A stretch of 64,000 nt of DNA, from positions 1,922,001 through 1,986,000 of the forward strand of contig NZ_AP029023.1 of NCBI RefSeq assembly GCF_037076555.1. The letters run 5' to 3'. Below the pieces are notes generated by a model, which had not been told where the DNA came from, ran no database searches, and saw only the letters and a list, made by a program, of their open reading frames with translations. Made by a program: the position numbers and the translations under genes. Shown piece after piece: positions 17,049-25,779 of the stretch. Numbering within the stretch: position 1 is the stretch's first letter; every line of letters begins with the position of its first letter. The stretch comes from Methylophilus sp. DW102 (GTDB lineage: Bacteria > Pseudomonadota > Gammaproteobacteria > Burkholderiales > Methylophilaceae).

Positions 17049-18593
17049 TTAAAAACCGAACGCATCTTTCATGACTTGATAAATGTAGCTTTGCTCTTGT
17101 ACCCCATGGACCAGATAGGCTTTAGGGCCAACAGCATAAATCGCAACTTCTTCACCAGCATGCGTTTCAGAGCTCAGTGGCACCAGTGCCTCCTGGTGGA
17201 AATCTGGGTCCTCAGTATCCACGCCTGACATGTCGACCACGCGGCCTGCAGCAATCGCCTCATTGTAAACCGCATCACCTGGTGAGTTAGTGTGATAGCC
17301 TGGGCCGTTGGCAAAGCTCACGGTGGTGTAAGGCTTGCCATCAGCCGCCAGGGTTGGCGTGGTTTTACCTGGCTCAACCACTTTACCCAAAATCGGGTTA
17401 CCACGTTTTGGATAGCCGCCTATGGTCAGGGTGTGGCTATGGTCAGCTGTGACAATAATCAAGGTGTCGTTCAGATTCACTTTGGAAGCCGCTTCACGCA
17501 CCGCATCTGACAGCGCCACCGCATCTTTAAAGGTACGGTAAGCATTGCCTGCATGAGAAGCATGGTCAATCCGGCCACCTTCCACCATCAGGAAGAAGCC
17601 ATTCTGGTTTTTCTTCAAAATGTCGATGGCCTTGCCAGTCATCTCTGCCAAAGAAGGCTCACCAGCGATATCGTTAGGACGGTCTTGCTCGTATTCCATG
17701 TGGGAGGGGTTGAACAAGCCCAAGACTTTATTGGTCGTGGCTGGATTCAAGGCATTGAATGCCGATTGATTTTCGATATAGATGCCACCAAACTTGTTCA
17801 CATATTCTTGCGTCAGGTTACGGCCATCGGTACGGCGGCCTTTGGCGCCTTCGATATCTTTAATACTGTTAGGCAAAAAGTAGCTACGGCCACCGCCAAA
17901 TACGACATCAACGCCATCGCCAAGCTTGCCATTGCCAAAGTTATCAATCAGTTGTGCGGCAATATCCTTGACGCCATTGCTAGCCGCCGCCGCTGACAGG
18001 TTAGCATTGGCTTCCCAGTCACGGTTGGAAATATGTGCATAGGTGGCTGCCGGGGTGGCATGCGTGATACGGGCAGTCGACACCACACCAGTGGCTTTGC
18101 CAGCTTGCTCGGCCTGTTCCAGCAGGGTGGTTACTTTATTCGCATTGATCACGGCAGGGTTAGCCTCGTTGCGCGGAACAGACTGGTTCAATGAAATGAT
18201 GCCGTCATTGGTTTTCACGCCAGAAATAATGGCGGTCATGGTCGGTGCAGAGTCAGAGGTCTGCTGGTTGGTCGAATAAGTTTTGGACAGGGCCACATAA
18301 GGGAACTCTTCAAAAGACAGTTTGTTGCGCTCACCATCCTTGCCTTTGAGCTGACCTTCAAAAATACGCGCGCCAGTGACCGTCGAAATCCCCATACCGT
18401 CGCCGACAAACAAAATCACGTTTTTGGCTTTGCGTGCATTCGGTACCAGTTTTTTACTGTCGCTCAGGCTGGCTGCGCCATCGTTGAGCCAGAACTGGGC
18501 GTTTTCCTCAGCCATCAAAGGTTGTGTCAGGGAGACTTGTGTACCCAGCAGCATGGCCAACAGAGCAGTACGTTTTAAGTTAAACAGTTGCAT
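17049..18593 (-). CDS. phoA: Alkaline phosphatase, PhoA type
   Basis: Secreted zinc/magnesium phosphomonoesterase, 514 aa, with a signal peptide of about 28 residues. The metal aspartate is in FVGDGMG (D65) and the nucleophile is S115 in TSDSAPT, the same Asp-Ser-Ala as E. coli PhoA. Later metal sites are GRIDHASHAGN and VTADHSHTLT, with ETHAGEE near the C-terminus. GAGGAAA precedes the ATG. It lies 30 bp after a PEP-CTERM gene and is likely phosphate-starvation controlled, though I found no convincing Pho box. Confidence 0.95.
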   Translation of the reverse strand: MQLFNLKRTALLAMLLGTQVSLTQPLMAEENAQFWLNDGAASLSDSKKLVPNARKAKNVILFVGDGMGISTVTGARIFEGQLKGKDGERNKLSFEEFPYVALSKTYSTNQQTSDSAPTMTAIISGVKTNDGIISLNQSVPRNEANPAVINANKVTTLLEQAEQAGKATGVVSTARITHATPAATYAHISNRDWEANANLSAAAASNGVKDIAAQLIDNFGNGKLGDGVDVVFGGGRSYFLPNSIKDIEGAKGRRTDGRNLTQEYVNKFGGIYIENQSAFNALNPATTNKVLGLFNPSHMEYEQDRPNDIAGEPSLAEMTGKAIDILKKNQNGFFLMVEGGRIDHASHAGNAYRTFKDAVALSDAVREAASKVNLNDTLIIVTADHSHTLTIGGYPKRGNPILGKVVEPGKTTPTLAADGKPYTTVSFANGPGYHTNSPGDAVYNEAIAAGRVVDMSGVDTEDPDFHQEALVPLSSETHAGEEVAIYAVGPKAYLVHGVQEQSYIYQVMKDAFGF

Positions 18594-18623
18594 GATTGTT
18601 TCCTCAAAGATATTCGTTATAAG

Positions 18624-19370
18624 TTATTGTGCGCGTCTACGCATGATGGCGGCAATCAAACCAAGCCCCACCAGCATCAAGGCATTGTTATCCGCTTCTG
18701 GGACTGCAGAAGCCGTTTGCAAGCTAATATTGTCTACGCCCAGTTGAAGAGAACCCTGGTTGGCGACACTGGCGAAGCGCAACATGAATTGGCCTCCGCC
18801 AGACAGGATGGAGGTCAGGTCAAACTGGTAGCTCAGGTAGTTGTTGGCAGCCAGCGTGCCATTGGCACCGCCCAGATACAGGCTCTGCAGGACATCGCCC
18901 TGGCTGGTAGAAAAAGGATCACTGCCCGCCTTTAAGATATCCACACGGACATGCTGGTTTGGATGATCGGTTGCGTCAACGGTGTAATCAAGGCCACCTG
19001 CATCGACAGCACTGCTGGCTGACTGATTGTTGACAAACATTTGGAAGGTCAAGGTCGCCTGGCTGACCGCCGACGTCGTAAAATTTTGATACAAGATGTT
19101 GCTGGCCAGGCCGTTATTATCAAGCAAACCGTAATGTGTGCCCTGATAAGCGCCAACGGTGGTGTTTCCGGTGACTTCAGTCGTGGTGCCCTGCTGTGCC
19201 AGTACGCTACCAAGGAGGCCAGCTTCAGCCACTTGCCAGTCGACGATGTCATAGGCGTCTACGCCCTGCACCTCGAAGCCACCATTTTGGATTAATTCAG
19301 CGGCGTGTGCTTGAGAGAGCAAAGTCGCTCCCATCACCCCCGCCATGAGCCAAGGTTTCAATGTCATCAT
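18624..19370 (-). CDS. PEP-CTERM sorting-domain protein next to phoA
   Basis: 248 aa: signal peptide (cleavage after SQAHA, about residue 23), a mature domain starting ELIQNGGFEV, the NGGFE motif typical of secreted beta-sandwich (DUF642/carbohydrate-binding-like) domains, and a C-terminal sorting tail with VPEAD, a hydrophobic helix and RRR. Such tails are recognised and cut by an exosortase, none of which is in the window. First gene of the minus-strand arm (PEP-CTERM protein-phoA-unknown). GAGAGGATGA precedes the start. Confidence 0.85.
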   Translation of the reverse strand: MMTLKPWLMAGVMGATLLSQAHAAELIQNGGFEVQGVDAYDIVDWQVAEAGLLGSVLAQQGTTTEVTGNTTVGAYQGTHYGLLDNNGLASNILYQNFTTSAVSQATLTFQMFVNNQSASSAVDAGGLDYTVDATDHPNQHVRVDILKAGSDPFSTSQGDVLQSLYLGGANGTLAANNYLSYQFDLTSILSGGGQFMLRFASVANQGSLQLGVDNISLQTASAVPEADNNALMLVGLGLIAAIMRRRAQ

Positions 19371-19724
19371 TCATCCTCTCACAGATGGTTATATTATGTT
19401 TTTGTACACATTTAAGTGTTTGTCATGTCACAAGTCATTTGCTTGTGTTAGCTCATGCATTCTTGAAAACATCTGTGTCAGACAGGTTACGGAAACATGA
19501 AATTTATGTGACATGCCTGACTAGTTTTGAGCTGTTCAACACCCCATAAAACATTAAAAAATGTAAGTCAGTGTTGGGTTCACGCAACCTTCATAAAACC
19601 ATCACGCCCACTAGTCATGATGAGCTACGTTTCAGGCGCAGGACCACTGAATGCCTGTTACACAGCCAGGTTACGATTTCCGGGCTCAAGAATTGTTCTT
19701 GTGCTCTTGATATGGGGATGATTT
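19371..19724. other. 354-bp divergent control region of the phosphatase locus
   Basis: Noncoding and AT-rich, between the two arms. A minus-strand TAATAT near 19390 is a possible -10 for the PEP-CTERM-phoA arm. CAAGAA-TTG-TTCTTG (19687-19701), a perfect 6-3-6 inverted repeat, lies 24 bp before the phosphoesterase start and could be an operator. Several GTCAT/GTCAC half sites (19420-19440, 19510-19525) recall Pho boxes but lack the 11-bp spacing, so I do not call them. Confidence 0.5.
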
Positions 19725-21815
19725 ATGAATTTTTTTCGTTTGTTACCAATTTCTGCTGCAGTATGGATGGCCTTAAGCGGATCAGCTTTCGCCGCGGCCA
19801 GCGCCTCTGGTGTTGTGATCGGCTTGCATGGCGCCAAGCTTGCCAATACCTTGGTTTGCATTGACGCCAACCTGAATGCCCGCTGTGACAGCGGTGAAGT
19901 CAGCACACAGACCAATGCCAACGGCGAGTTTAATCTGGCAGGCCATGGTGCTCTGGTGGCGCAAGCAGGAAAGTCAGTGTACCGCGCAGCTGCCGAAAAC
20001 ACGACCGTTGTCAGCGCGTTGAGCACCGAAATCCTGGCGCTCATGGAAGGCAGCAATCTTGATTATATGACCGCACGCGATCGTCTGGCCGCCAGACTAC
20101 ACGTCAGCGGATCACAGCTCGAAGCTGACTTCACACAAACGAGCACTGGCGCCGACCTTGACAGCCTGATGACCGAAAACGATGAGCTGCAAAATCGCCT
20201 TGCCGAAGCGGTGCGCGAAGCTGGCAGCAAAGGCAATCTGAATAAAGCGCTGAGCAACCGTCTAAATCTGGACAAAATCGAGCATTTTGTCGTGATCTAC
20301 CTCGAAAACCGCAGTTTTGACAACCTTTTTGGCAAATATCCAGGTGCCAACGGCCTGAATACACCACAGGCTAAAGCGATCAAACAGGTAGACCGCGACT
20401 ACACCACCACCCTGACCACCTTACCACCGGCGTGGGGTGGCATGCTGGCCAATGGCCAGAAAAACACCGCTGGCCAGGCCATCACCCAGGCACAAACCAC
20501 CGGGGTGTGGCCCAATGCGCCCTTCCAGGTCGATGCCACGAGTGACCAGTTTGGCTATGGCCTGGTGACTGGTAACAACATCACCCGCGATCTGTATCAC
20601 CGCTTTTTTGAGAACGCCATGCAAATCAATGGCGGCCAGAATAATCTTTATGCGGCCTTTAGTGATGCCGGTGGTTTATCCATGGGTTATTTTGATGGTA
20701 GCAAAATGCAACTTTGGGGGCTGGCGAAAAAGTACACCCTGGCAGATAACTTTTACCAGGCCGCATACGGCGGTTCATTCTTGAACCACCAGTATCTGGT
20801 CTGCGCTTGCGCACCGGCAATTTCCGCTGATACCGTCGCCAATAACAAAGCTTCTCTCAACGTCTTGACTACCCCAGTCAACGGCGTGCCACAATTGGCC
20901 CGCAACAGCTCCATGAGCGCCTCTGCGATTGGCACCAACGCGACAAACACCTCATTCAAGAGCGGCAATATTGCCCCATTGGACTACTTTGGTGCGGGTG
21001 ACGGCTATCGCGCCGTGAACACCATGCAGCCACCGTTCCAACCCAGTGGCAATGCGCCGGTGACCAGTGCCTCAGGTAACCAGTTGCTGTACGCCAACCC
21101 ATCAGCTTCGACCACCTTGCCAGCACAAACCATCACCACCATTGCAGACCTGCTGGATAGCAAGCAAATCAGCTGGAAATGGTACTCAGGCGGCTGGAGC
21201 GACGCGGTCAATGATCGCAGCAATGTCTACAAGTCAAACAGCTTTGGCGTGGCAGATGCGACCCATGGCGACTTTCAGGCCCATCACCAGCCATTTAACT
21301 ACTATGCAAATTTTGACCCAGTGGCCCATGGCACCTACCGTAACAGCCACCTGCAAGACCGTGCAGATTTGTTGAATGACATTACACAAGGCACCTTGCC
21401 AGCCGTGTCGTTCTATAAACCGATTGGCAACCTGAACCAGCACCCAGGCTATACCAACGTCACCAATGCGGATGATGAAGTGATGACCATCATCAGCCAG
21501 TTGCAAAACAGCCCGCAATGGAACAACACTCTGGTATTGATTACCTATGATGAATTTGGCGGCCAGTTTGACCATGCCGTGCCTCCTAAAGGCGATTTGA
21601 TCGGGCCAGGCACACGCATTCCGGCCTTGATCATTTCACCTTTTGCCAAAAAAGGCACCGTCGATCATACCCAGTATGACACCGGTTCTGCCTTGCGTTT
21701 TATCACACACCGCTACTCACTGCCGCAATTGGACGGCCTGAAAAAGCGTGATGAAACCTTGCAAAGCAATGGTGCCAACATCATGGGCGACCTGACCAAC
21801 GCCCTGGCATTCTAA
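19725..21815 (+). CDS. Secreted phosphoesterase of the AcpA acid phosphatase/phospholipase C family
   Basis: 696 aa. The signal peptide (cut after SAFA, about residue 24) leads to a small domain with C45-IDANLNARC-DSGE, resembling a calcium-loop/prealbumin-like repeat, then a coiled linker. The catalytic domain begins at HFVVIYLENRSFDNLFG (H187; metal ligands E194-N195), the family signature, and ends with YDEFGGQFDH (609-617). The family cleaves phosphomonoesters or phospholipids outside the cell; the substrate cannot be read here. GGGGA precedes the ATG. Divergent from the phoA arm, followed by a PEP-CTERM gene. Confidence 0.88.
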   Translation: MNFFRLLPISAAVWMALSGSAFAAASASGVVIGLHGAKLANTLVCIDANLNARCDSGEVSTQTNANGEFNLAGHGALVAQAGKSVYRAAAENTTVVSALSTEILALMEGSNLDYMTARDRLAARLHVSGSQLEADFTQTSTGADLDSLMTENDELQNRLAEAVREAGSKGNLNKALSNRLNLDKIEHFVVIYLENRSFDNLFGKYPGANGLNTPQAKAIKQVDRDYTTTLTTLPPAWGGMLANGQKNTAGQAITQAQTTGVWPNAPFQVDATSDQFGYGLVTGNNITRDLYHRFFENAMQINGGQNNLYAAFSDAGGLSMGYFDGSKMQLWGLAKKYTLADNFYQAAYGGSFLNHQYLVCACAPAISADTVANNKASLNVLTTPVNGVPQLARNSSMSASAIGTNATNTSFKSGNIAPLDYFGAGDGYRAVNTMQPPFQPSGNAPVTSASGNQLLYANPSASTTLPAQTITTIADLLDSKQISWKWYSGGWSDAVNDRSNVYKSNSFGVADATHGDFQAHHQPFNYYANFDPVAHGTYRNSHLQDRADLLNDITQGTLPAVSFYKPIGNLNQHPGYTNVTNADDEVMTIISQLQNSPQWNNTLVLITYDEFGGQFDHAVPPKGDLIGPGTRIPALIISPFAKKGTVDHTQYDTGSALRFITHRYSLPQLDGLKKRDETLQSNGANIMGDLTNALAF

Positions 21816-21830
21816 TCATTACAACATACG

Positions 21831-21856
21831 GCGCAGTTGGGTATCCCCAATTGCGC
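21831..21856 (+). other. Intercistronic hairpin between phosphoesterase and PEP-CTERM gene
   Basis: GCGCAGTTGGG (21831-21841) pairs with CCCAATTGCGC (21846-21856) around a TATC loop, with one G-U pair. No T run follows, so it is more likely an mRNA stabilising or processing hairpin than a terminator. Confidence 0.5.
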
Positions 21857-21886
21857 TGACTGAATCTTAACTTCTGGAGAAGAATC

Positions 21887-22507
21887 ATGATCAAATCTTT
21901 GGGCTTTGCCACCCTGCTGGCCTTCACCTTCGCATCCAACAGCAGTGTTGCGGCCACCCCTACCATCGTGTTTTCAAGTGCTGACTATGTGAGCGAATCT
22001 GCCGCTTTCGGTAGTTACATCATCGATAACACGGATTATCTGGGTGTACGCCTTACCTTGAGCAGCAGCATGGATATTTCCTACATTGGCGGTAACTTCA
22101 GCCAATTCTCCGATGGCAATATCTTTGGGGCGATCGTCAAAGCCGGTGACTGGAATAGTAGCACCCTTGCTGCCAACAGCCTGGCACATACCGTCTTTGC
22201 AGCGACCGGTGGCGATCAACTCGCTTCACTGGGCAGCACCGTTCATCTGGCCGCAGGCAGCTATGACATCATCTTTGGTTCCGGTCAATTTGGCGCGACC
22301 GGCTACAGCGCTCTGGTTGACACGCAAGATGCTGCCAGCACCAGCAATATGTTCCAAAGTACCGACGCAGGCGTGACCATCAGCGCGCTGTCCGGCACGG
22401 CTGTACGCGTAACCGCCGCCGCAGTGCCAGAAGCCAGCAACACTGCGATGATGCTGGCCGGCCTGGGCTTGACTGGCCTGATGCTGCGCAGACGCCAGTC
22501 CAAATAA
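21887..22507 (+). CDS. PEP-CTERM sorting-domain protein downstream of the phosphoesterase
   Basis: 206 aa: signal peptide (cut after SSVAA, about residue 25), a mature beta-rich domain of about 150 residues poor in charge, and a C-terminal sorting tail VPEASNTAMMLAGLGLTG followed by LMLRRRQSK. The tail matches that of the 18624 protein closely (VPEA instead of the more usual VPEP), so both should be substrates of the same exosortase. GGAG precedes the ATG; a terminator follows. Confidence 0.83.
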   Translation: MIKSLGFATLLAFTFASNSSVAATPTIVFSSADYVSESAAFGSYIIDNTDYLGVRLTLSSSMDISYIGGNFSQFSDGNIFGAIVKAGDWNSSTLAANSLAHTVFAATGGDQLASLGSTVHLAAGSYDIIFGSGQFGATGYSALVDTQDAASTSNMFQSTDAGVTISALSGTAVRVTAAAVPEASNTAMMLAGLGLTGLMLRRRQSK

Positions 22508-22525
22508 TCACATTTTGTGCCCAAC

Positions 22526-22559
22526 AAAGCGGATGAGCAGCCTGTTTATCCGCTTTTTT
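22526..22559 (+). terminator. Terminator between the PEP-CTERM and peroxidase genes
   Basis: AAAGCGGAT (22526-22534) pairs with ATCCGCTTT (22548-22556), followed by TTT. It lies 20 bp before the peroxidase start, so that gene depends on readthrough or on a promoter hidden in the PEP-CTERM gene. Confidence 0.8.
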
Positions 22560-22578
22560 ACTCACCTCATTCACAACC

Positions 22579-23835
22579 ATGCTCAACTTGAAAACATTAT
22601 TGCTGACCGTGCTTTGCTTCTCTTCTTTGCAATTGTCAGCTCAGGAAGATGAAGCCTTAGTCCCGCCGCTGGTACAAGAACCCCAGGCGGCCAGTACGCT
22701 GTCACCCGCCTCACGCACCCAGGCATTGACGGCGCTGGGCAAACGTCTGTTTCATGATCCGCAACTATCGGCTTCGGGCAAATTATCCTGCGCCAGCTGC
22801 CATCAGGCCCAGCACGCGTTTACGCCAGGCAACCCGCAGCCGGTTCAAAAGGGCGGTGACCATATACAGTTAATGGGGACGCGGGCAGTGCCTACCCTGA
22901 TGTACTTGCAATCGACCCCGCCTTTCACAGAACACTACACGGAAGATGAAGGCTTACAGCCTGGCCTGGATAATGGTCCGGCAGGCGGTTTTACCTGGGA
23001 TGGCCGCGTCAATACACTGGCCGAGCAAGCAAAAATCCCTTTGTTTTCGAGCAATGAAATGGCCTCGACACCGAGCCTGCTGACCAAAAGAATACGCAAG
23101 GCTTATCCCCAGGCGTTCAGCCAGTTGTTTGGCACGGCCAGCTTGCAATCCGACGCCGCCATCACGGATGCGGTTTTATTGGCACTGCAAACCTACCAGC
23201 AAGACGCGACAGAATTTGCGCCCTATTCCAGCAAGTTTGATCACGTCATGCAAGGCCAGGCCCGCTTTACCCCATTGGAAGAAAAAGGCCTACGCTTATT
23301 TATGGATCCCAACAAAGGCAACTGTACCAGTTGTCACCAGGCAGCAGTCGTCCATGGTGCCCTGCCGCAATTTACCGATCATGGCTATGCTGCGCTGGGT
23401 CTGCCACGCAATCCACACATCGCGCAAAATCATGACCGGCACTATTACGACCTCGGCTTGTGCGGCCCGGCCAGACAGGATTTGAATGCAGAGTACTGTG
23501 GCTTGTTTAAGGTGCCGACGCTGCGCAATGTGGCGCGCAAAAAAAGCTTTTTCCATAATGGCGTGGTACACACCCTCAGAGATGCCGTGCGCTTTTATGC
23601 CGAACGCGATACCGCGCCAGAAAAATGGTATCCGCATGACCGTACCGGCAAGCGCCTCAAATTCAATGACCTGCCAGAAAAGTATCAAGACAATATCGAG
23701 ATGAAAGCCCCATTTGGCCAGCAGCCTGGTGACCCCGCTCCGCTGGATGCAAAGGAGATCGACGCGATTGTGGCCTTTTTAAAAACGCTCAACGATGAAG
23801 CGCGCACTGGCAGCCGCCTGGCCAGAGCACCATAA
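22579..23835 (+). CDS. Dihaem cytochrome c peroxidase / MauG family protein
   Basis: 418 aa with a signal peptide (cut after LQLSA, about residue 21). Two c-type haem motifs are visible: CASCH at 71-75 (after HDPQLSASGKLS) and CTSCH at 249-253. These are the two haems of the bacterial CcpA/MauG family, which reduces peroxide or oxidises protein substrates in the periplasm. FKVPTLRNVARKKSFFHNG is the conserved distal segment. No mau cluster is beside it, so true MauG is unlikely. Its place next to a PEP-CTERM/phosphatase pair is unusual. Confidence 0.88.
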   Translation: MLNLKTLLLTVLCFSSLQLSAQEDEALVPPLVQEPQAASTLSPASRTQALTALGKRLFHDPQLSASGKLSCASCHQAQHAFTPGNPQPVQKGGDHIQLMGTRAVPTLMYLQSTPPFTEHYTEDEGLQPGLDNGPAGGFTWDGRVNTLAEQAKIPLFSSNEMASTPSLLTKRIRKAYPQAFSQLFGTASLQSDAAITDAVLLALQTYQQDATEFAPYSSKFDHVMQGQARFTPLEEKGLRLFMDPNKGNCTSCHQAAVVHGALPQFTDHGYAALGLPRNPHIAQNHDRHYYDLGLCGPARQDLNAEYCGLFKVPTLRNVARKKSFFHNGVVHTLRDAVRFYAERDTAPEKWYPHDRTGKRLKFNDLPEKYQDNIEMKAPFGQQPGDPAPLDAKEIDAIVAFLKTLNDEARTGSRLARAP

Positions 23836-23853
23836 TCGCAGCGCGCTATCCCC

Positions 23854-23882
23854 AAAAAGAAAAAGCCCCGACGGGTCGGGGC
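23854..23882 (-). terminator. Terminator of the 26-codon membrane peptide gene
   Basis: GCCCCGA (23865-23871) pairs with TCGGGGC (23876-23882). Read on the minus strand the stem is followed by a T-rich run (A-rich 23854-23864 on plus). On the plus strand there is no T run, so it belongs to the minus-strand gene ending at 23917. Confidence 0.82.
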
Positions 23883-23916
23883 CAAAGAGACTTTAAACTT
23901 GAAAAACACGCCACAA

Positions 23917-23997
23917 TTACACAAAAGCATCCAAAATGCTGACAATGAGCAGGATGAGCAATCCAAACCATAATACTTTTAGATTAAACCCTGTCAT
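23917..23997 (-). CDS. 26-residue single-helix membrane microprotein
   Basis: An ATG at 23995-23997 opens a 26-codon frame reading MTGFNLKVLWFGLLILLIVS followed by ILDAFV and TAA. Residues 7-26 form one hydrophobic helix. Upstream on the minus strand are AAGGA at a suitable distance and a promoter (TTGTGG, 17 bp, TATTCT); a rho-independent terminator follows 35 bp after the stop. All parts of an independent gene are present in about 200 bp. No family recognised; the function is unknown. Confidence 0.65.
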   Translation of the reverse strand: MTGFNLKVLWFGLLILLIVSILDAFV

Positions 23998-24021
23998 TTC
24001 TTGTGTCCTTGCGATGTGTGT

Positions 24022-24050
24022 AGAATACTTGCCTGACTAAGCCGCCACAA
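24022..24050 (-). promoter_or_regulatory. Promoter of the 26-codon gene
   Basis: On the minus strand TTGTGG (24045-24050) and TATTCT (24022-24027) are separated by exactly 17 bp, about 25 bp upstream of the small ATG. Confidence 0.5.
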
Positions 24051-24166
24051 TGGCCCGTTCGGGTCATCTGTTTCAACCTCCGACCACGCCAGGCCAGACT
24101 GGCAAATGTGAGCATGACCGCCATGGCTGATTAATGTTTTTACCGAATATCCAGACATTGCAGTCC

Positions 24167-25171
24167 TTAAACCCACTCCCGTGCCCGACACTCGCTTTTA
24201 AGGTAGGCATAGTAAACCGGCGCAGCGACGATGCCCGGCAGCCCAAAGGTGGCCTCCATCAGTAACATGGCGACCAGCAACTCCCAGGCGTGCGCGCGGA
24301 TTTGCCCGCCAACAATACGCGCGTTTAAAAAGTATTCCAGCTTGTGAATGACGATGAGAAAAGCCAGCGAGCCCATGGCGATCACAAAGGAATGACTGGT
24401 ACTGACTATGACAATCACGGTATTGGACATCAGGTTGCCCACCACAGGCAGCAAGCCAACCAAAAAGGTAATCGCAATCATGGTCTTGGTGAATGGCAGA
24501 TGTACACCGCACAACGGCAAAATCACGATCAGGTAAATCGCGGTCAGGCTGGCGTTGACCGCGGAAATTTTCACCTGCGCAAACACGATATTTTTAAACG
24601 CCAGCGCAAACAGCGTGATGCGATTGAGCAGGCTTTGCGCAAGCGGTTTATGGTTACCGTGTGTTTGCACATCATGCAAGGCGACCATGGCACCGATCAC
24701 CATGCCGATCAGAATATGCGCCAGATGATGCCCGGCCTCCTTGCCCAGCAATTGCCAATCTGCCGAATGTGAACGTAACCACTCAATCACGGTTTGCTGC
24801 AAGGTAATCGCATCATCCGGCAAACGCTCGTTGAGCCAGGGCGGCAACACTTTGCGCGAGTCTTCAATGATTTTAGCCAGTTGATCAAACAACATGGCCA
24901 GGCCACCGCTGTCACTGCGGATCAGCGTTACAATCCCCATGCCCAAGGCAACCAGCAGGCCGATCACCAGCGTGGCAATCAGCATGACTGCCAGCCATTT
25001 GGCATATTTACCCGGCAATTTGCGTGCAATCAGCGGCGAAATGACATGTATCAGCTCAAACACCAGCATGCCGACCAGTAACGCGGGCAATAATTGCACC
25101 TGCAATACCAGCCACATTAACCCTAGCATGAGCAAACAGGTGGCAGTATCCAGTCGTTGGGTTTGGTTCAC
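24167..25171 (-). CDS. AI-2E family transporter (YdiK/PerM type permease)
   Basis: 334 aa polytopic membrane protein, about 7-8 helices in the usual 2 + 1 + 5 arrangement: LLMLGLMWLVLQVQLLPALL at the N-terminus, a periplasmic loop with LPPWLNERLPDD, and a conserved C-terminal half (GLLPVVGNLMSN, then FGLPGIVAAPVYYAYLK). The family ranges from autoinducer-2 export to ion antiport, so the cargo is open. The start is GTG (25169-25171) with GGAG upstream. Confidence 0.85.
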   Translation of the reverse strand: MNQTQRLDTATCLLMLGLMWLVLQVQLLPALLVGMLVFELIHVISPLIARKLPGKYAKWLAVMLIATLVIGLLVALGMGIVTLIRSDSGGLAMLFDQLAKIIEDSRKVLPPWLNERLPDDAITLQQTVIEWLRSHSADWQLLGKEAGHHLAHILIGMVIGAMVALHDVQTHGNHKPLAQSLLNRITLFALAFKNIVFAQVKISAVNASLTAIYLIVILPLCGVHLPFTKTMIAITFLVGLLPVVGNLMSNTVIVIVSTSHSFVIAMGSLAFLIVIHKLEYFLNARIVGGQIRAHAWELLVAMLLMEATFGLPGIVAAPVYYAYLKSECRAREWV

Positions 25172-25211
25172 GTCGAACTCCGGTTCCTCAGTTGTTCAGT
25201 CTATTGCGCGA

Positions 25212-25769
25212 CTAAAACTTGGCGCGTATTTGCTGGGCGGCATCCATGGGCAGCTTGAGCAGAAAATGCACAGCCTCATCAAACTGCTTGTCCAGAATTT
25301 CGCCCTGGCACTTTTGTACTTCGCGGGTCAGTTCATCTACCCGTTTATAACTGGTTGAGATCTTCAGTTGCACCATCTCGACGAAAGGCATGCTTCCGGC
25401 TTGATCCATGGCCTGTTTGGCCGTGCCACCATACGCGCGCACTAAGCCGCCAGTGCCTAAATTGATGCCACCATAATAGCGCACCACCGCCACACAGCAA
25501 TTGACATAATTCTGCCCATCCAGCATTTGCATGATGGGTTTACCGGCCGTGCCTGCCGGCTCACCGGCATCTGAAAAACGCGCGACCATGCCCTCAGGAG
25601 TTTTCATGCGAAATGCATACGCCAAGTGGCCGGCAGTTTGATGTTCGCTGGCAAACTGCCGTAAAAACAGGGCCAGTTCGCGCTCGTTTTCACAGCGCTT
25701 GGCCCGTGCGATAAAGCGGGATTTATTAATGGTTTGATCGGCTTGACCGAGTTGGCTAAACGTTTGCAT
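25212..25769 (-). CDS. YigZ/IMPACT family protein
   Basis: 185 aa. The N-terminal UPF0029/IMPACT domain reads INKSRFIARAKRCENERELA and carries AYAFRMKTPEG, FSDAGEPAGTAGKPIMQML and VVRYYGGINLGTGGLVRAYG, the hallmark segments. The C-terminal domain is the usual YigZ extension. ATG at 25769 is chosen over 25811, which would overlap fhs. Bacterial function is poorly known; its role in translation or proline-peptide metabolism is unsettled. Confidence 0.88.
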   Translation of the reverse strand: MQTFSQLGQADQTINKSRFIARAKRCENERELALFLRQFASEHQTAGHLAYAFRMKTPEGMVARFSDAGEPAGTAGKPIMQMLDGQNYVNCCVAVVRYYGGINLGTGGLVRAYGGTAKQAMDQAGSMPFVEMVQLKISTSYKRVDELTREVQKCQGEILDKQFDEAVHFLLKLPMDAAQQIRAKF

Positions 25770-25779
25770 GACACAGACT

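Noticed and set aside
19420..19530. Pho-box-like GTCAT/GTCAC repeats upstream of both phosphatase arms
   Set aside because: Half sites are present, but the 11-bp direct-repeat spacing of real Pho boxes fails for every pair tried, so regulation by PhoB is only inferred from gene content.
22579..23835. True MauG (methylamine dehydrogenase maturation)
   Set aside because: No mau genes are near and the generic dihaem peroxidase pattern fits as well; called only at family level.
23994..24191. 65-codon minus-strand frame upstream of the microprotein
   Set aside because: Overlaps the microprotein's promoter and start, has no ribosome site and no recognisable features.
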